Part shown: one piece after another, positions 42,048 to 51,791 of the stretch | How the letters are laid out: each line of letters starts with the position of its first letter | Position numbering within the stretch: position 1 is the first letter of the stretch | Source: Hyphomicrobiales bacterium | Lineage (GTDB): Bacteria > Pseudomonadota > Alphaproteobacteria > Rhizobiales > Rhizobiaceae | Reading direction: 5' to 3' | Assembly: GCA_900466875.1 (NCBI GenBank) | Contig: UBNQ01000037.1 | Coordinates: 83,019 to 147,018 of the forward strand | DNA length: 64,000 nucleotides | The notes under the pieces: model-generated | What the model saw: the letters and a program-made list of their open reading frames with translations, nothing else | Told to the model about the DNA's origin: nothing | The model's database searches: none | Program-made: the position numbers and the translations under genes

Positions 42048-43027
42048 AGCTTGCCTCCCAGTTCATCGTCGATATGGACCTGGATGATCTCGTCGAAATT
42101 CTTCTCCGAGGTGAAGCCCAATTCGCTTGCACGTTTCGCTTCAAAACCCGGAGCCCAGCCGGCGACCATGTTCATGATCATCTCGTCGGGCTGGCGGCGG
42201 ATCAGCTTTACCGCATCTTCGCCGGCCACCCGCCGTAGCGCCTCGATCTGCTCGCCCACCGTCGCACTGACGCCCGGCATGGAAAGACTGCGGCGCCATC
42301 CGAGTTTCGACAGGTCCAGCCCTGCCCCATGGATGAGGAACCCAACGGCGGAACGCGGTGACGTATGCCAATGACGCACATCCTCGGAGACCGGCAGGAT
42401 CGCTTCCTGTCCGACAAGCGGCTCGCGTAATATGCCGGAGAAGAAGCCGGACGCCGCCTTGTTCGGCTTGCCGGGACGGATGCAGACGGTCGGCAGGCGG
42501 ATGCCGATACCATCGAAGAAACCGCGGCGGCTGTAATCCGCCAGTAGAAGCTCGCTCATAGCCTTCTGCGTGCCGTAGCTGGTGAGCGGCGTCAGATGGA
42601 ATTCGTCCGGGATCGGATAAGGCAGCGGCGCGCCGACAACCGCGATCGACGAGGTGAAGACAACACGCGGGAAATAGCCATCCGCCTGGTTTGTCAGCCT
42701 GATCGCATCGAAGAGATAACGCGTACCGTCGAGATTGATGCGATAGCCCTTGTCGAAATCGAGTTCGGCCTCACCGGAAACGATGGCTGCCAGATGGAAA
42801 ATCACGTCGGGTCGCGTTGCGATCAATTTTTCCGCTTCACCGGGCAGGCTGAAATCAGACGCCAGCGTCGTCACCTTGCCGGCAAAACCGGCAGGATTTT
42901 CCGGTTCGATCACGTCGACCAGCGTCAATCCTTCCACAGGTTTGCCGTGCAGCACCCCTTCCGAAACGAGACGCTGGGTGAGCTTGCGGCCGACCATGCC
43001 GGCAGCACCGATAACAAGAATATGCAT
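42044..43027 (-). CDS. NAD-dependent epimerase/dehydratase-like, DenD (D-erythronate dehydrogenase) type
   Basis: 327 residues, extended SDR fold: GAAGMVGRK (7-15), catalytic Ser126/Tyr151/Lys155 (SSIAV; SYGTQK). The opening and the PDVIFHLAAIVSGEAE segment resemble D-erythronate dehydrogenases (DenD). The kinase OtnK and aldolase OtnC of the erythronate route are absent nearby, so the substrate may be another aldonate. GGAGGAAAC precedes the ATG. First gene of the minus operon, divergent from the FAD-oxidase gene. Confidence 0.75.
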   Translation of the reverse strand: MHILVIGAAGMVGRKLTQRLVSEGVLHGKPVEGLTLVDVIEPENPAGFAGKVTTLASDFSLPGEAEKLIATRPDVIFHLAAIVSGEAELDFDKGYRINLDGTRYLFDAIRLTNQADGYFPRVVFTSSIAVVGAPLPYPIPDEFHLTPLTSYGTQKAMSELLLADYSRRGFFDGIGIRLPTVCIRPGKPNKAASGFFSGILREPLVGQEAILPVSEDVRHWHTSPRSAVGFLIHGAGLDLSKLGWRRSLSMPGVSATVGEQIEALRRVAGEDAVKLIRRQPDEMIMNMVAGWAPGFEAKRASELGFTSEKNFDEIIQVHIDDELGGKL

Positions 43028-43074
43028 GTTTCCTCCCATACACCCGTGGATGCCCCACGAATTTCCTCTTGTAA

Positions 43075-43089
43075 GGTTGTCTGATAACC
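43075..43089. promoter_or_regulatory. Possible GntR operator in divergent promoter
   Basis: GGTTGTCTGATAACC is an inverted repeat with one mismatched pair. Its core TTGTCTGA resembles the TTGTCGGA/TCTGACAA of the site at 45479-45500, so both may bind the GntR protein encoded at 44682. Confidence 0.5.
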
Positions 43090-43211
43090 CTGTATGCTCT
43101 GTTTGGAAATAGAAGAGTTCGTCATCAGGCAAAAAAGCAGCCGGTGAAAACTGACGTGAGGCTTTGGACTGCCGGAGAAACATCCGGGCACTCCTGGGGA
43201 GGAGAGACACT

Positions 43212-44657
43212 ATGACGGACCTTTCGGGCTCGATCGCCGGGCAGCGCCTTTCGCTATGCGCAATTCTGGGCGAAGACCTTGTCCTCACCAATTCAGCTGA
43301 CATGCTGCAATATTGCCGTGACTGGCACGGCGACGTGACCAGCGCTGCTGTTGCCGTCATCCGCCCCCGCTCGACTGAGGATGTGCAGGCGGCGGTAAAG
43401 GCCTGCCGTGATCTTGGCCTGAAAATCGTGCCGCAGGGCGGCAATACCGGCCTCGTTCTCGGCGGCATACCGGATGAACCGGAACGCCAGGTGGTGCTCA
43501 CGCTGGAGCGCATGAACAGGATCCGCAATATCGACAGCGACGATTTTTCCGCGGTGGTCGATGCCGGATGCGTGCTGGCCGAACTGAAGGACGCCATCGC
43601 CGAAAAGGGCATGTTTTTCCCGCTCGCACTCGGCGCTCAGGGCAGCTGCCGCATCGGTGGCAACGTCTCCACCAATGCCGGCGGCATCAATGTTTTGCGT
43701 TACGGCATGACGCGCGAACTGGTGCTCGGGCTCGAAGTCGTGCTTCCGGATGGCAGCGTTTTCGATGGTCTTTCGACCCTGCGCAAGGACAATCGCGGGC
43801 TGGACCTGAAGCAGCTTTTCATCGGCGCGGAAGGCACACTCGGCATCATCACCGCGGTTTCGGTCAAGCTCACCCCCTATCCAGATAATGTCGCGACCGC
43901 CCTTCTGGCGCTGAATTCGCTGGACGATGCGATCACCCTTTATCGCCGTGCCCGGCGCGATTGCTGTGACCTGATGTCGGCCTTCGAATTCATGCCGCCG
44001 CTCGCCTTCACGCTGACGCGCGAAGCCATGCCGGACCTGCCGATCCCGCTCTCGGGCGATTACCCCGCTTATGTTCTGATGGAGATTTCCGGCTCCGGCC
44101 TCGTCGATATCGACGACCTGATGCACCGTTTCCTTGAGGCCGTGATGACCGACGAACTGGTGGTCGACGGCACGATCGCCACGTCACAGGCACAGGCCCG
44201 CAATCTCTGGCTGATCCGCGAAGGCATGAACGAGGGACAAGCCAAACGTGGCTCTCATATGCGAACCGACATCTCGGTATCACTGTCGCAGCTTGCTGCT
44301 TTCGTGGTCGATGCAGAAGCCGCAGTCAGCGAAGCTTTGCCCGACTGCATCAGCGTATCCTACGGCCATGTCGGCGACGGCAATGTCCATCTCAACGTGC
44401 TGCCACCGAACGGCGCGACGCCTGAGGAACGCCACGACCGGATCTACAAGGCAAAGAAGGTCGTCAACGTCGTGGTGGACAAGTATAACGGCAGCATCAG
44501 CGCCGAACACGGCATCGGCCGCCTGAAGCGGGAGGATTTCGAGGAACGCCTTTCCGACACCAAGCGCAGCCTTCTCGTCGCCATCAAGAGAGCGATCGAT
44601 CCGGACCTGCTGTTGAACCCCCATTGCCAAATCGATCTCGGCGCGGATATTCGCTAG
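43212..44657 (+). CDS. FAD-binding oxidoreductase (D-lactate/2-hydroxyglutarate dehydrogenase type)
   Basis: 481 residues of the VAO/GlcD family: PP-loop QGGNTGLVLGG (about 91-101), GSCRIGGNVSTNAGG (about 150-164), and C-terminal SAEHGIGRLKRE with the conserved His. Members oxidise D-2-hydroxyacids, giving 2-ketoacids. GGGGAGGAG precedes ATG 43212. It leads the plus-strand operon, divergent from the denD-like gene; substrate likely a hydroxyacid intermediate of the imported sugar acid (inference). Confidence 0.85.
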   Translation: MTDLSGSIAGQRLSLCAILGEDLVLTNSADMLQYCRDWHGDVTSAAVAVIRPRSTEDVQAAVKACRDLGLKIVPQGGNTGLVLGGIPDEPERQVVLTLERMNRIRNIDSDDFSAVVDAGCVLAELKDAIAEKGMFFPLALGAQGSCRIGGNVSTNAGGINVLRYGMTRELVLGLEVVLPDGSVFDGLSTLRKDNRGLDLKQLFIGAEGTLGIITAVSVKLTPYPDNVATALLALNSLDDAITLYRRARRDCCDLMSAFEFMPPLAFTLTREAMPDLPIPLSGDYPAYVLMEISGSGLVDIDDLMHRFLEAVMTDELVVDGTIATSQAQARNLWLIREGMNEGQAKRGSHMRTDISVSLSQLAAFVVDAEAAVSEALPDCISVSYGHVGDGNVHLNVLPPNGATPEERHDRIYKAKKVVNVVVDKYNGSISAEHGIGRLKREDFEERLSDTKRSLLVAIKRAIDPDLLLNPHCQIDLGADIR

Positions 44658-44681
44658 CCATCACAAGGAGCAATATCCGCC

Positions 44682-45395
44682 ATGGCCGATTTCACCCAGA
44701 TCAGACGAAGCGAACATCTGCCGACGCGCATCGCCGCCGAGATCGGCCGGGAAATCGCCGATGGCAGCATCACTCCGGGCCAGAAACTGCCGACCGAACA
44801 TCTGCTTGCACAAACCTTCGGCGTCAGCCGTTCGGTCGTCCGCGAGGCGATCGCCCATCTGCGCAACGAAGGACTGGTGGAAACCCGACAGGGCGTCGGC
44901 GCCTTCGCCACGGAACTGGCGCAGCGCCAGTCGCTGCGCATCGAGGCAGGCCCGCCCGAGGACAGACAGGCCTTCCGGGACCTGTTTCAGGTGCGCTTTG
45001 CGCTTGAGACGGAAGCGGCCGGACTGGCTGCGCTCCACCAAACGCCGGAGGATATCGCAAGGCTGGATGAAATCCTGACCCAGATGACCGGTGCGGAAAA
45101 ATGGGGGGAACAGGGCGTCGTTGCCGATTTGGCCTTCCACCGTGCGGTGGCCGCCGCCACCCATAACGAATATTTCCAGCAATTCGTCGGCTTCATCACC
45201 GAACGGACGCATGTCGCCATCAACGCGGCCCGTGCCGCTGCGATTTTGGAAGAAATCGTCGAGGTAACGATCGCCGAACACGTCGCCATCCGCGATGCGA
45301 TCGCGACCGGTGAGCCGGCCGCAGCCAAGACCGCGATGAAGCGTCATCTGAATGGCGCAGCGCGCCGCCTGAACCTCGAGCTGGAAATGAGCTGA
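44682..45395 (+). CDS. GntR-family regulator (FadR/FCD subfamily)
   Basis: 237 residues: winged helix at about 10-75 (EHLLAQTFGVSRSVVREAIAHL) and an FCD ligand domain with metal-binding His and Asp residues (DLAFHRAVAAATHN; EHVAIRDAI). Such proteins usually repress acid catabolic genes and are released by a pathway acid. It lies within the regulon and is the likely binder of the inverted repeats at 43075 and 45479. Confidence 0.88.
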   Translation: MADFTQIRRSEHLPTRIAAEIGREIADGSITPGQKLPTEHLLAQTFGVSRSVVREAIAHLRNEGLVETRQGVGAFATELAQRQSLRIEAGPPEDRQAFRDLFQVRFALETEAAGLAALHQTPEDIARLDEILTQMTGAEKWGEQGVVADLAFHRAVAAATHNEYFQQFVGFITERTHVAINAARAAAILEEIVEVTIAEHVAIRDAIATGEPAAAKTAMKRHLNGAARRLNLELEMS

Positions 45396-45478
45396 CGAGA
45401 TGCGAAGGGTGGTTTTCCACCCCCTTGGCTTCGTGCAGTTATAGACAAAACGCAAAAGTCATATTAAAACAGATCTAA

Positions 45479-45500
45479 CGTTGTCGGACATCTGACAACG
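45479..45500. promoter_or_regulatory. Inverted repeat before the FAH gene, likely GntR operator
   Basis: CGTTGTC (45479-45485) and GACAACG (45494-45500) are perfect arms of a 22-bp imperfect palindrome, 44 bases before the TTG start. TTGTCxGA recurs at 43077. A small GGGTGG/CCACCC hairpin at 45407-45422 after gntR may set off a separate transcript. Confidence 0.6.
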
Positions 45501-45543
45501 TCGGGAAAGGTGGAGGCCTTTTCCTGAACATGGGAGGATTTCT

Positions 45544-46704
45544 TTGGCATATCAGCATGCCCTGTCGTCGGATATCGTCTTGCCGGTGGATGCGTCGAAC
45601 GCGCTTCTGGTTGGTCGCGTATGGTCGAACGCAGCAGCCGGCCCCTGCCCGGTGCTTTTCTTAGATGGACATCTTCTGGACCTCTCGTCTCTGGCGCCGA
45701 CATTGTCCGCGCTGCTGGAGATCGATGATCTGGTCGCAAAACTGTCCGCCACCTCATCCTTCACCAATCTCGGAAGCCTCGACGATTTCCTGAGCGGCAA
45801 GGCCGGAGCGCTTCTGGCGCCCGCCGACTTGCAGGCCATCAAGGCAGCCGGCGTCACCTTCGCCGACAGCATGCTGGAACGGGTGATCGAGGAACAGGCC
45901 AAGGGCGATCCCCTTCACGCCCAGGAAATCCGCGGCCGCCTGGCTCCGGTTCTCGGAGACAACCTCAAGGGCCTCGTCGCAGGCTCCGAAAAGGCCGCCG
46001 AAGTGAAGCGCCTGCTGCAGGATATGGGCCTCTGGTCGCAATATCTGGAAGTCGGCATCGGCCCGGACGCGGAAATCTTCACCAAGGCCCAGCCCATGTC
46101 ATCCGTCGGCTGCGGCGCCGATGTCGGCATCCATCCGAAATCGGACTGGAACAATCCTGAGCCGGAAGTCGTGCTCGCCATCACCTCCAAGGGTGAGATC
46201 ATCGGCGCAACGCTTGGCAACGACGTCAACCTGCGCGATTTCGAAGGCCGCTCGGCGCTGCTCTTGAGCAAGGCGAAGGACAACAACGCCTCCTGTTCCA
46301 TCGGCCCCTTCATCCGCCTGTTCGACGGCACGTTCACCATCGATGACGTCAAGTCGGCCGAGATCAGCTTGTCGGTCAAGGGCGAGGACGGGTTCGAGAT
46401 GACCGGTGTCAGCCCACTGAAGGCGATCAGCCGCTCACCGGAAAATCTGACCTCGCAGCTCATCAACCGCAACCATCAATATCCCGATGGCGCGCTGTTT
46501 TTCCTCGGCACCATGTTTGCTCCGGTCAAGGACCGGCGCGGCAAGGGCCTGGGCTTCACCCACGAGATCGGTGACATCGTCGAAATTTCCAGCCCGAAAC
46601 TCGGGCGGCTGGTCAACCGGGTGGAACACAGCGACACCTGCCCGGAATGGACATTCGGGATCATGGCACTGATGAAAAACCTCGCTCAGCGCGGTCTTTT
46701 GTAG
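45544..46704 (+). CDS. Fumarylacetoacetate hydrolase-family protein (sugar-acid pathway)
   Basis: 386 residues. The C-terminal half is the FAH fold with metal-ligand region VGCGADVGIHPKSDWNNPEPE and LGNDVNLRDFEGRSA; an N-terminal part of about 170 residues precedes it, as in 2-keto-3-deoxy-aldonate dehydratases of FAH type. That would convert a 2-keto-3-deoxypentonate to a semialdehyde. The start is TTG, six bases after GGGAGG. First gene after the GntR-type site, followed by TRAP genes. Confidence 0.75.
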   Translation: MAYQHALSSDIVLPVDASNALLVGRVWSNAAAGPCPVLFLDGHLLDLSSLAPTLSALLEIDDLVAKLSATSSFTNLGSLDDFLSGKAGALLAPADLQAIKAAGVTFADSMLERVIEEQAKGDPLHAQEIRGRLAPVLGDNLKGLVAGSEKAAEVKRLLQDMGLWSQYLEVGIGPDAEIFTKAQPMSSVGCGADVGIHPKSDWNNPEPEVVLAITSKGEIIGATLGNDVNLRDFEGRSALLLSKAKDNNASCSIGPFIRLFDGTFTIDDVKSAEISLSVKGEDGFEMTGVSPLKAISRSPENLTSQLINRNHQYPDGALFFLGTMFAPVKDRRGKGLGFTHEIGDIVEISSPKLGRLVNRVEHSDTCPEWTFGIMALMKNLAQRGLL

Positions 46705-46723
46705 GGGCATCAGGGAGGAGCAA

Positions 46724-47257
46724 ATGCAAAAGATTACCGACTTATTCTACAGGTTCCTCGAGATCCTGCTCATCCTGCTTCTCGCGGGCATGGCCATCAT
46801 GGTGTTCGGCAATGTCGTGCTGCGATACGGCTTCAATTCCGGCCTTAACGTATCCGATGAGCTGTCGCGCTACTTCTTCGTCTGGCTCACCTTCATCGGC
46901 GCCGTCGTCGCGTTTCGCGAACACTCGCATCTGGGTGTGGAATCCCTCGTCGCGATGCTCGGCCGCAAGGGCCGCGTCGCTTGCATGATCCTCAGCAATC
47001 TCGTGATCATCGTCTGTTCCGCCATCTTCTTCTGGGGCACCTGGGTCCAGTTGCCGATCAACTCGAGCATGGTTGCGCCGGTCACCGGCCTCTCCATGGC
47101 CTGGGTCTATGGCGTCGGTTTCTTCACCGGCGGCGGCTGTGTGCTGATTTCGCTCGAACGTCTCATCCGCCTGGTGACCGGTCGCGTCACCGAAGACGAG
47201 ATCGCTGCCTTTACCGGCGAAAACCTGACGATCGAACAGATGGCGGAGCGCACCTGA
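46724..47257 (+). CDS. TRAP transporter small membrane subunit DctQ
   Basis: 177 residues with four membrane spans and the DctQ pattern (VLRYGFNSGLNVSDELSRYFFVWLTFIGA; REHSHLGVE). It pairs with the DctM-like protein. GGAGGAGC precedes the ATG, 19 bases after the FAH gene. Confidence 0.92.
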   Translation: MQKITDLFYRFLEILLILLLAGMAIMVFGNVVLRYGFNSGLNVSDELSRYFFVWLTFIGAVVAFREHSHLGVESLVAMLGRKGRVACMILSNLVIIVCSAIFFWGTWVQLPINSSMVAPVTGLSMAWVYGVGFFTGGGCVLISLERLIRLVTGRVTEDEIAAFTGENLTIEQMAERT

Positions 47258-47258
47258 T

Positions 47259-48536
47259 ATGACACTTTTCGTCTTTGTCGGCTCCCTTCTCGGAGCCATG
47301 GCGATCGGCGTGCCGGTTGCCTTCTCGCTGATGTTCTGCGGCGTCATACTCATGTGGTACATGGATATGTTCAACTCGCAGATCATCGCGCAGAACATGA
47401 TTGCGGGTGCAGATACCTTCACCCTGCTTGCCATCCCCTTCTTCATTCTCGCCGGCGAGTTGATGAATTCCGGCGGCCTGTCGAAGCGCATCATCGAGTT
47501 CGCGGTGGCCTGCGTCGGACATATCCGCGGCGGTCTCGGCATCGTGGCGATCGTCGCCGCTCTCATCATGGCATCGATCTCCGGTTCGGCAGCGGCTGAT
47601 ACCGCAGCGCTTGCCGCTATCCTGATCCCGATGATGGCCAAGGCCGGCTACAACATCCCGCGATCCGGCGGCCTGATCGCCGCCGGCGGTATCATCGCCC
47701 CGGTCATCCCGCCGTCGATGGCCTTCATCGTCTTCGGCGTGGCAGCCAACGTCTCGATCACTCAGCTCTTCATGGCCGGCATTTTCCCCGGCATCCTGAT
47801 GGGCCTGTCGCTGGTCGTTACCTGGCTGATCGTCGTGCGCAAGGACAATGTCCAGGCGTTGCCGAAGACCACATACAAGGAGAGACTGCGGGCGACGGGT
47901 CGAGCCGCATGGGCGCTCGGCATGCCGGTCATCATCCTCGGCGGCATCAAGGCCGGCGTGGTCACACCGACGGAAGCCGCCGTGGTGGCAGCCGTCTACG
48001 CCATGTTCGTCGGCATGTTCATCTACCGCGAACTCAAGCCGAGCGACCTGCCCCGCGTCATCCTGCAGGCGGCCAAGACCACGTCGGTCATCATGTTCCT
48101 GGTCTGCGCAGCACTCGTCTCCGCCTGGCTGATCACGGCAGCCAACATTCCGGCCGAAATCGCCAGCTATATCGAGCCGCTGATCGACCGCCCGACGCTT
48201 CTGATGTTCGTCATCATGATCCTCGTGCTCGTCGTCGGCACCGCTCTCGACCTGACGCCGACCATCCTGATCCTGACGCCTGTGCTGATGCCGATTATCA
48301 AGCAGGCGGGCATCGATCCGGTCTATTTCGGCGTCCTGTTCATCATCAACAACTCGATCGGCCTCATCACGCCGCCGGTCGGTGTTGTTCTCAACGTTGT
48401 CAGCGGTGTCGGGAGAATACCGCTTGGCAAGGTGACTGCCGGTGTCTGGCCATTCCTGCTGGCCCAGACCATCGTGATGTTCCTGCTCGTGCTGTTTCCC
48501 GATCTCGTGATCGTACCTGCACGATGGCTGCATTGA
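47259..48536 (+). CDS. TRAP transporter large membrane subunit DctM
   Basis: 425 residues with about 12 spans; contains typical DctM segments (IPFFILAGELMNSGGLSKRI; SGSAAADTAALAAILIPMM; PPSMAFIVFGV; TPPVGVVLNVV). It forms the sodium-driven channel for the sugar acid. It starts one base after dctQ, so coupled. Confidence 0.94.
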   Translation: MTLFVFVGSLLGAMAIGVPVAFSLMFCGVILMWYMDMFNSQIIAQNMIAGADTFTLLAIPFFILAGELMNSGGLSKRIIEFAVACVGHIRGGLGIVAIVAALIMASISGSAAADTAALAAILIPMMAKAGYNIPRSGGLIAAGGIIAPVIPPSMAFIVFGVAANVSITQLFMAGIFPGILMGLSLVVTWLIVVRKDNVQALPKTTYKERLRATGRAAWALGMPVIILGGIKAGVVTPTEAAVVAAVYAMFVGMFIYRELKPSDLPRVILQAAKTTSVIMFLVCAALVSAWLITAANIPAEIASYIEPLIDRPTLLMFVIMILVLVVGTALDLTPTILILTPVLMPIIKQAGIDPVYFGVLFIINNSIGLITPPVGVVLNVVSGVGRIPLGKVTAGVWPFLLAQTIVMFLLVLFPDLVIVPARWLH

Positions 48537-48586
48537 CGGCCTGACCAACAACCTTTTCTATCTGACGTCTAACTGGGAGGACTACT

Positions 48587-49594
48587 ATGAAGAAACTTCT
48601 TTTCGCAACGACCGCACTCGCCATGGCGATTTCGGGTTCGGCTCCGGCATTCGCCGAATTCAACAGCCGCAACATCCGCGTCTCGAACGGCATCAATGCC
48701 GATCACCCGGTCGGCAACGGCATCAAGGCGATGCAGGAGTGCCTTGACCAGAAGTCGGGCGGCAAGCTGAAGCTCACCGCTTTCTGGGGCGGCGCGCTCG
48801 GCGGTGACCTTCAGGCAACCCAGGCGCTGCGTTCCGGCGTCCAGGAAGCAGTCGTCACCTCGTCTTCACCGCTCGTCGGCATCATCCCGGCGCTCGGCGT
48901 CTTCGACCTTCCCTTCCTGTTCGCCACCCCGGCTGAAGCCTACAAGGTTCTCGACGGCAAGTTCGGCGACTCGATGAACCAGAAGCTCGATGCGGCTGGC
49001 CTCGTCAATCTCGCCTATTGGGAAAACGGTTTCCGTAACCTGTCGAATTCCCAGCATCCGGTGACCAAGTGGGAAGATTTCTCGGGCCTCAAGGTCCGCG
49101 TCATGCAGAACAACATCTTCCTCGACACGTTCCAGAACCTTGGCGCCAACGCGACGCCGATGGCCTTCGGTGAAGTCTATTCGGCGCTGGAAACCAAGGC
49201 GATCGACGCGCAGGAAAACCCCTATGTGACGATCGACACGTCGAAATTCTTCGAAGTGCAGAAATACATCACCGAGACGAACCACGCCTACACGCCGTTC
49301 CTCTTCCTCTTCTCCAAGGCGATCTTCAACACCTATACGCCGGAAGAACAGACGGCTCTGCGCGAGTGTGCAGTCGTCGGCCGTGATGTCGAGCGTCAGG
49401 TGATTGCCGATCTGAACAAGAAGTCGCTGGAAAAGATCAAGGAAGCCGGCCTGGAAGTGAACCAGCTTTCGCCGGAAGAACAGACCCGCATCCGCGAAAA
49501 GTCCATGATTGTTTATGAAAAGCACAAGGCCCAGATCGGCGCCGATGTGGTGGACGGCATTCTCGCAGAGCTGAAGACGATCCGCGGCAACTGA
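48587..49594 (+). CDS. TRAP transporter substrate-binding protein DctP
   Basis: 335 residues: Sec signal (cleavage after AFA, about 23) and a DctP fold with the conserved GLKVRVMQNNIFLDTFQNLGA (Arg binds the carboxylate) and the EVYSALETKAIDAQENP helix. It delivers an organic or sugar acid to DctQM. GGAGG precedes the ATG. Followed by a terminator. Confidence 0.93.
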   Translation: MKKLLFATTALAMAISGSAPAFAEFNSRNIRVSNGINADHPVGNGIKAMQECLDQKSGGKLKLTAFWGGALGGDLQATQALRSGVQEAVVTSSSPLVGIIPALGVFDLPFLFATPAEAYKVLDGKFGDSMNQKLDAAGLVNLAYWENGFRNLSNSQHPVTKWEDFSGLKVRVMQNNIFLDTFQNLGANATPMAFGEVYSALETKAIDAQENPYVTIDTSKFFEVQKYITETNHAYTPFLFLFSKAIFNTYTPEEQTALRECAVVGRDVERQVIADLNKKSLEKIKEAGLEVNQLSPEEQTRIREKSMIVYEKHKAQIGADVVDGILAELKTIRGN

Positions 49595-49629
49595 TCCGGA
49601 TACACTCCCCGGAGACGCTGTCGCGAGTG

Positions 49630-49664
49630 AAGCCCGCACCCCGCCGGTGCGGGCTTCTTTGTTT
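49630..49664 (+). terminator. Terminator after dctP
   Basis: AAGCCCGCACC (49630-49640) with GGTGCGGGCTT (49646-49656), loop of 5, then CTTTGTTT. It lies between convergent genes and may act on both. Confidence 0.8.
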
Positions 49665-50577
49665 ATTCCGGAATGGCCGGAAGTACCGTGTCGCGTTTCT
49701 TCAGCATCTGTTCGCGGATGAAAATGAACAGGCCGGAAGCGACGATGAGGGCAGCCCCGATCAGCATTGTCAGCCGCGGCACATCACCGAAGAACATCCA
49801 ACCGAAGACCACCGCCCAGAGCAGAAGCGTATATTGCAGCGGTGCGACCGTTGCCGCGTCGGAGATTTTCAGCGCCCGGTTGACCAGCATATGCGCCGCC
49901 ATCGCAACGATGCCGAGAAGGCCAAGCAGGCCAAGATCGAAACCGGACTGGATCGGCGACCAGTCGAACGGCGCAAACGCCAGTCCAGCAAGACCTGCCC
50001 CCATCACCTGGAAAAACACCAGCGTCGTATCCGGTGTGCCGCGCAGAAAACGGCCGGAAATCATCATGAAGGCGAAGGCCGCACTGCCGATGATGGAGAT
50101 CACCGCAGGCGCGGTGAACATGGCGGCAGACGGTTCCAGCGTGATGATGACGCCGACGAAACCGATCCCAATCGCCGTCCAGCGCCGCCAGCCGACCTTG
50201 TCGCCGAGCAGAAGCGGCGAGAGTGCCGCCACATAGATTGGAGCCGCCAGCCAGTATGTCATCACATCGGCGAGCGGCAGATACATCACGGCGTAGTAGA
50301 AGCAGAACACTTCCGCCGTCGAGCACACCACGCGGGCAAGCTGCATCCATGGCCGCTCGGCCTTCGTCAGTGACGGCAGCCCGGCCATCCACACCATCGG
50401 CACGAGGATGACGAGTGCCGCAAGGCTGCGCAAAAGCACGACCTGGCCGAGCCCGTAGCTGGCGACCAGCCATTTGCCCATCGTGTCGTTGAGCGCAAAC
50501 ATCAGCATGCCGAGCAGCATGATTGCAGGACCTGCAACCGTAGCACCCCGCAGGGCCGCACTTGAGGAGATTTGCAT
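49663..50577 (-). CDS. EamA/DMT-family transporter
   Basis: 304 residues with ten predicted spans in two EamA repeats (about 18-145 and 158-293). DMT proteins export or import small metabolites. It begins 11 bases after the enolase gene, on the same strand, so it may export or import an intermediate of the same pathway. Confidence 0.85.
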   Translation of the reverse strand: MQISSSAALRGATVAGPAIMLLGMLMFALNDTMGKWLVASYGLGQVVLLRSLAALVILVPMVWMAGLPSLTKAERPWMQLARVVCSTAEVFCFYYAVMYLPLADVMTYWLAAPIYVAALSPLLLGDKVGWRRWTAIGIGFVGVIITLEPSAAMFTAPAVISIIGSAAFAFMMISGRFLRGTPDTTLVFFQVMGAGLAGLAFAPFDWSPIQSGFDLGLLGLLGIVAMAAHMLVNRALKISDAATVAPLQYTLLLWAVVFGWMFFGDVPRLTMLIGAALIVASGLFIFIREQMLKKRDTVLPAIPE

Positions 50578-50588
50578 AATCGGCTTCC

Positions 50589-51791
50589 TCAGATGGACGA
50601 AGCGTCGGAGAACCGACGGCTGACGGTGAAGGCCTTGTCGAGTTCAGGATTGAGCTCCATGCCGAGACCCGGACCCGGCGGCACGGTAATCATGCCGTTC
50701 TTCACTTCAGGCAATGCCGTCACCAGATCGCGATACCAGGTATTGTAGAAGGCGCGCACGCTTTCCTGCACCAGCGCGTTGGGAGCATTCAGCGACAGAT
50801 GGGTCGAGGCGCAGAGCACGACCGGGCCGGTGCAGTCATGCGGCGCGACGGGCAGATGCCAGGCCTCCGCCATCGAGGCGATCTTGCGCGCTTCCGACAG
50901 GCCGCCACACCAGGAAATGTCGAGCATGACGATACCTGCTACACCGGTCTCGAGATAATCGCGAAAACCCCAGCGGCTGGCGAGCGTTTCCGATGCCGAA
51001 ATCGGCGCGGGCGAGACTTCAGCGTAGCGCTTCAAGCTGGACAGGCTATCCATCTTGATCGGGTCTTCGTGCCAGAAGGTGCCGTAAGGTGTGAGCGCCT
51101 TGGCGATCTGCATCGCCGGCAGAAGTTGCCACATGGAGTGGAACTCGACCATGATATCTATTCTGTCGCCGACAGCCTTGCGGATTTTTTCGAAGGGTTC
51201 GAGCGCCGCCTTCATCTCGGACGACGAGATATACTGGCCCTTGGTCTTTTCCGCCGCCTGATCGAACGGCCAGATCTTCATCGCCGTGATGCCTTCGGAG
51301 AGAAGCGATTCCGCCAGTTCGTCGGCGCGGTGCAGAAAACCGTTCAGGTCGTCATAATCCTTGCCGGTCGAAAGCCCGTAATTGGCCGTCGTCTGTCCGG
51401 TTGCCTTCTTGATATATTCGGTGCCCGCGCAGGTATTGTAGGTGCGGATTTCCTTGCGGGAAAAACCGCCGAGCAGCTGCGCGATCGGCTGGCCAGTCAC
51501 TTTGCCAAAGATGTCCCAGAGCGCGATGTCGAAGGCGGAATTGCCGCGCACTTCGGCACCCGACGAACGGAAGCCGACATAACCGACGAGATCCTGCGCA
51601 AGCAGATCGATCGCCAGCGGATCGCGGCCGATGACGCGCGGCGCGACATATTCGTGGATATAGCTTTCCACCGTTTCGGCCCCGAAAAAGGTCTCCCCCA
51701 ACCCGGTAATGCCCTCATCGGTGTGAACCAGAACCCAGAGCAGGTTGCTCCGCTCCATGACGCGCACCGTCTCCAGCTTGGTGATCTTCAT
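50589..51791 (-). CDS. Mandelate racemase/muconate lactonizing enzyme family (sugar-acid dehydratase-like)
   Basis: 400 residues of the enolase superfamily: N-terminal capping domain to about 130, then a TIM barrel with KIWPFD (Lys), MVEFHSMW and HEDPI metal Glu residues, SASETLASR, and a C-terminal APHDCTGP His. This set suits acid-sugar dehydration to a 2-keto-3-deoxy acid, which the FAH-family enzyme could use. The exact sugar is not predictable. GGGAGGAAAC precedes the ATG; coupled with the EamA gene. Confidence 0.82.
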   Translation of the reverse strand: MKITKLETVRVMERSNLLWVLVHTDEGITGLGETFFGAETVESYIHEYVAPRVIGRDPLAIDLLAQDLVGYVGFRSSGAEVRGNSAFDIALWDIFGKVTGQPIAQLLGGFSRKEIRTYNTCAGTEYIKKATGQTTANYGLSTGKDYDDLNGFLHRADELAESLLSEGITAMKIWPFDQAAEKTKGQYISSSEMKAALEPFEKIRKAVGDRIDIMVEFHSMWQLLPAMQIAKALTPYGTFWHEDPIKMDSLSSLKRYAEVSPAPISASETLASRWGFRDYLETGVAGIVMLDISWCGGLSEARKIASMAEAWHLPVAPHDCTGPVVLCASTHLSLNAPNALVQESVRAFYNTWYRDLVTALPEVKNGMITVPPGPGLGMELNPELDKAFTVSRRFSDASSI

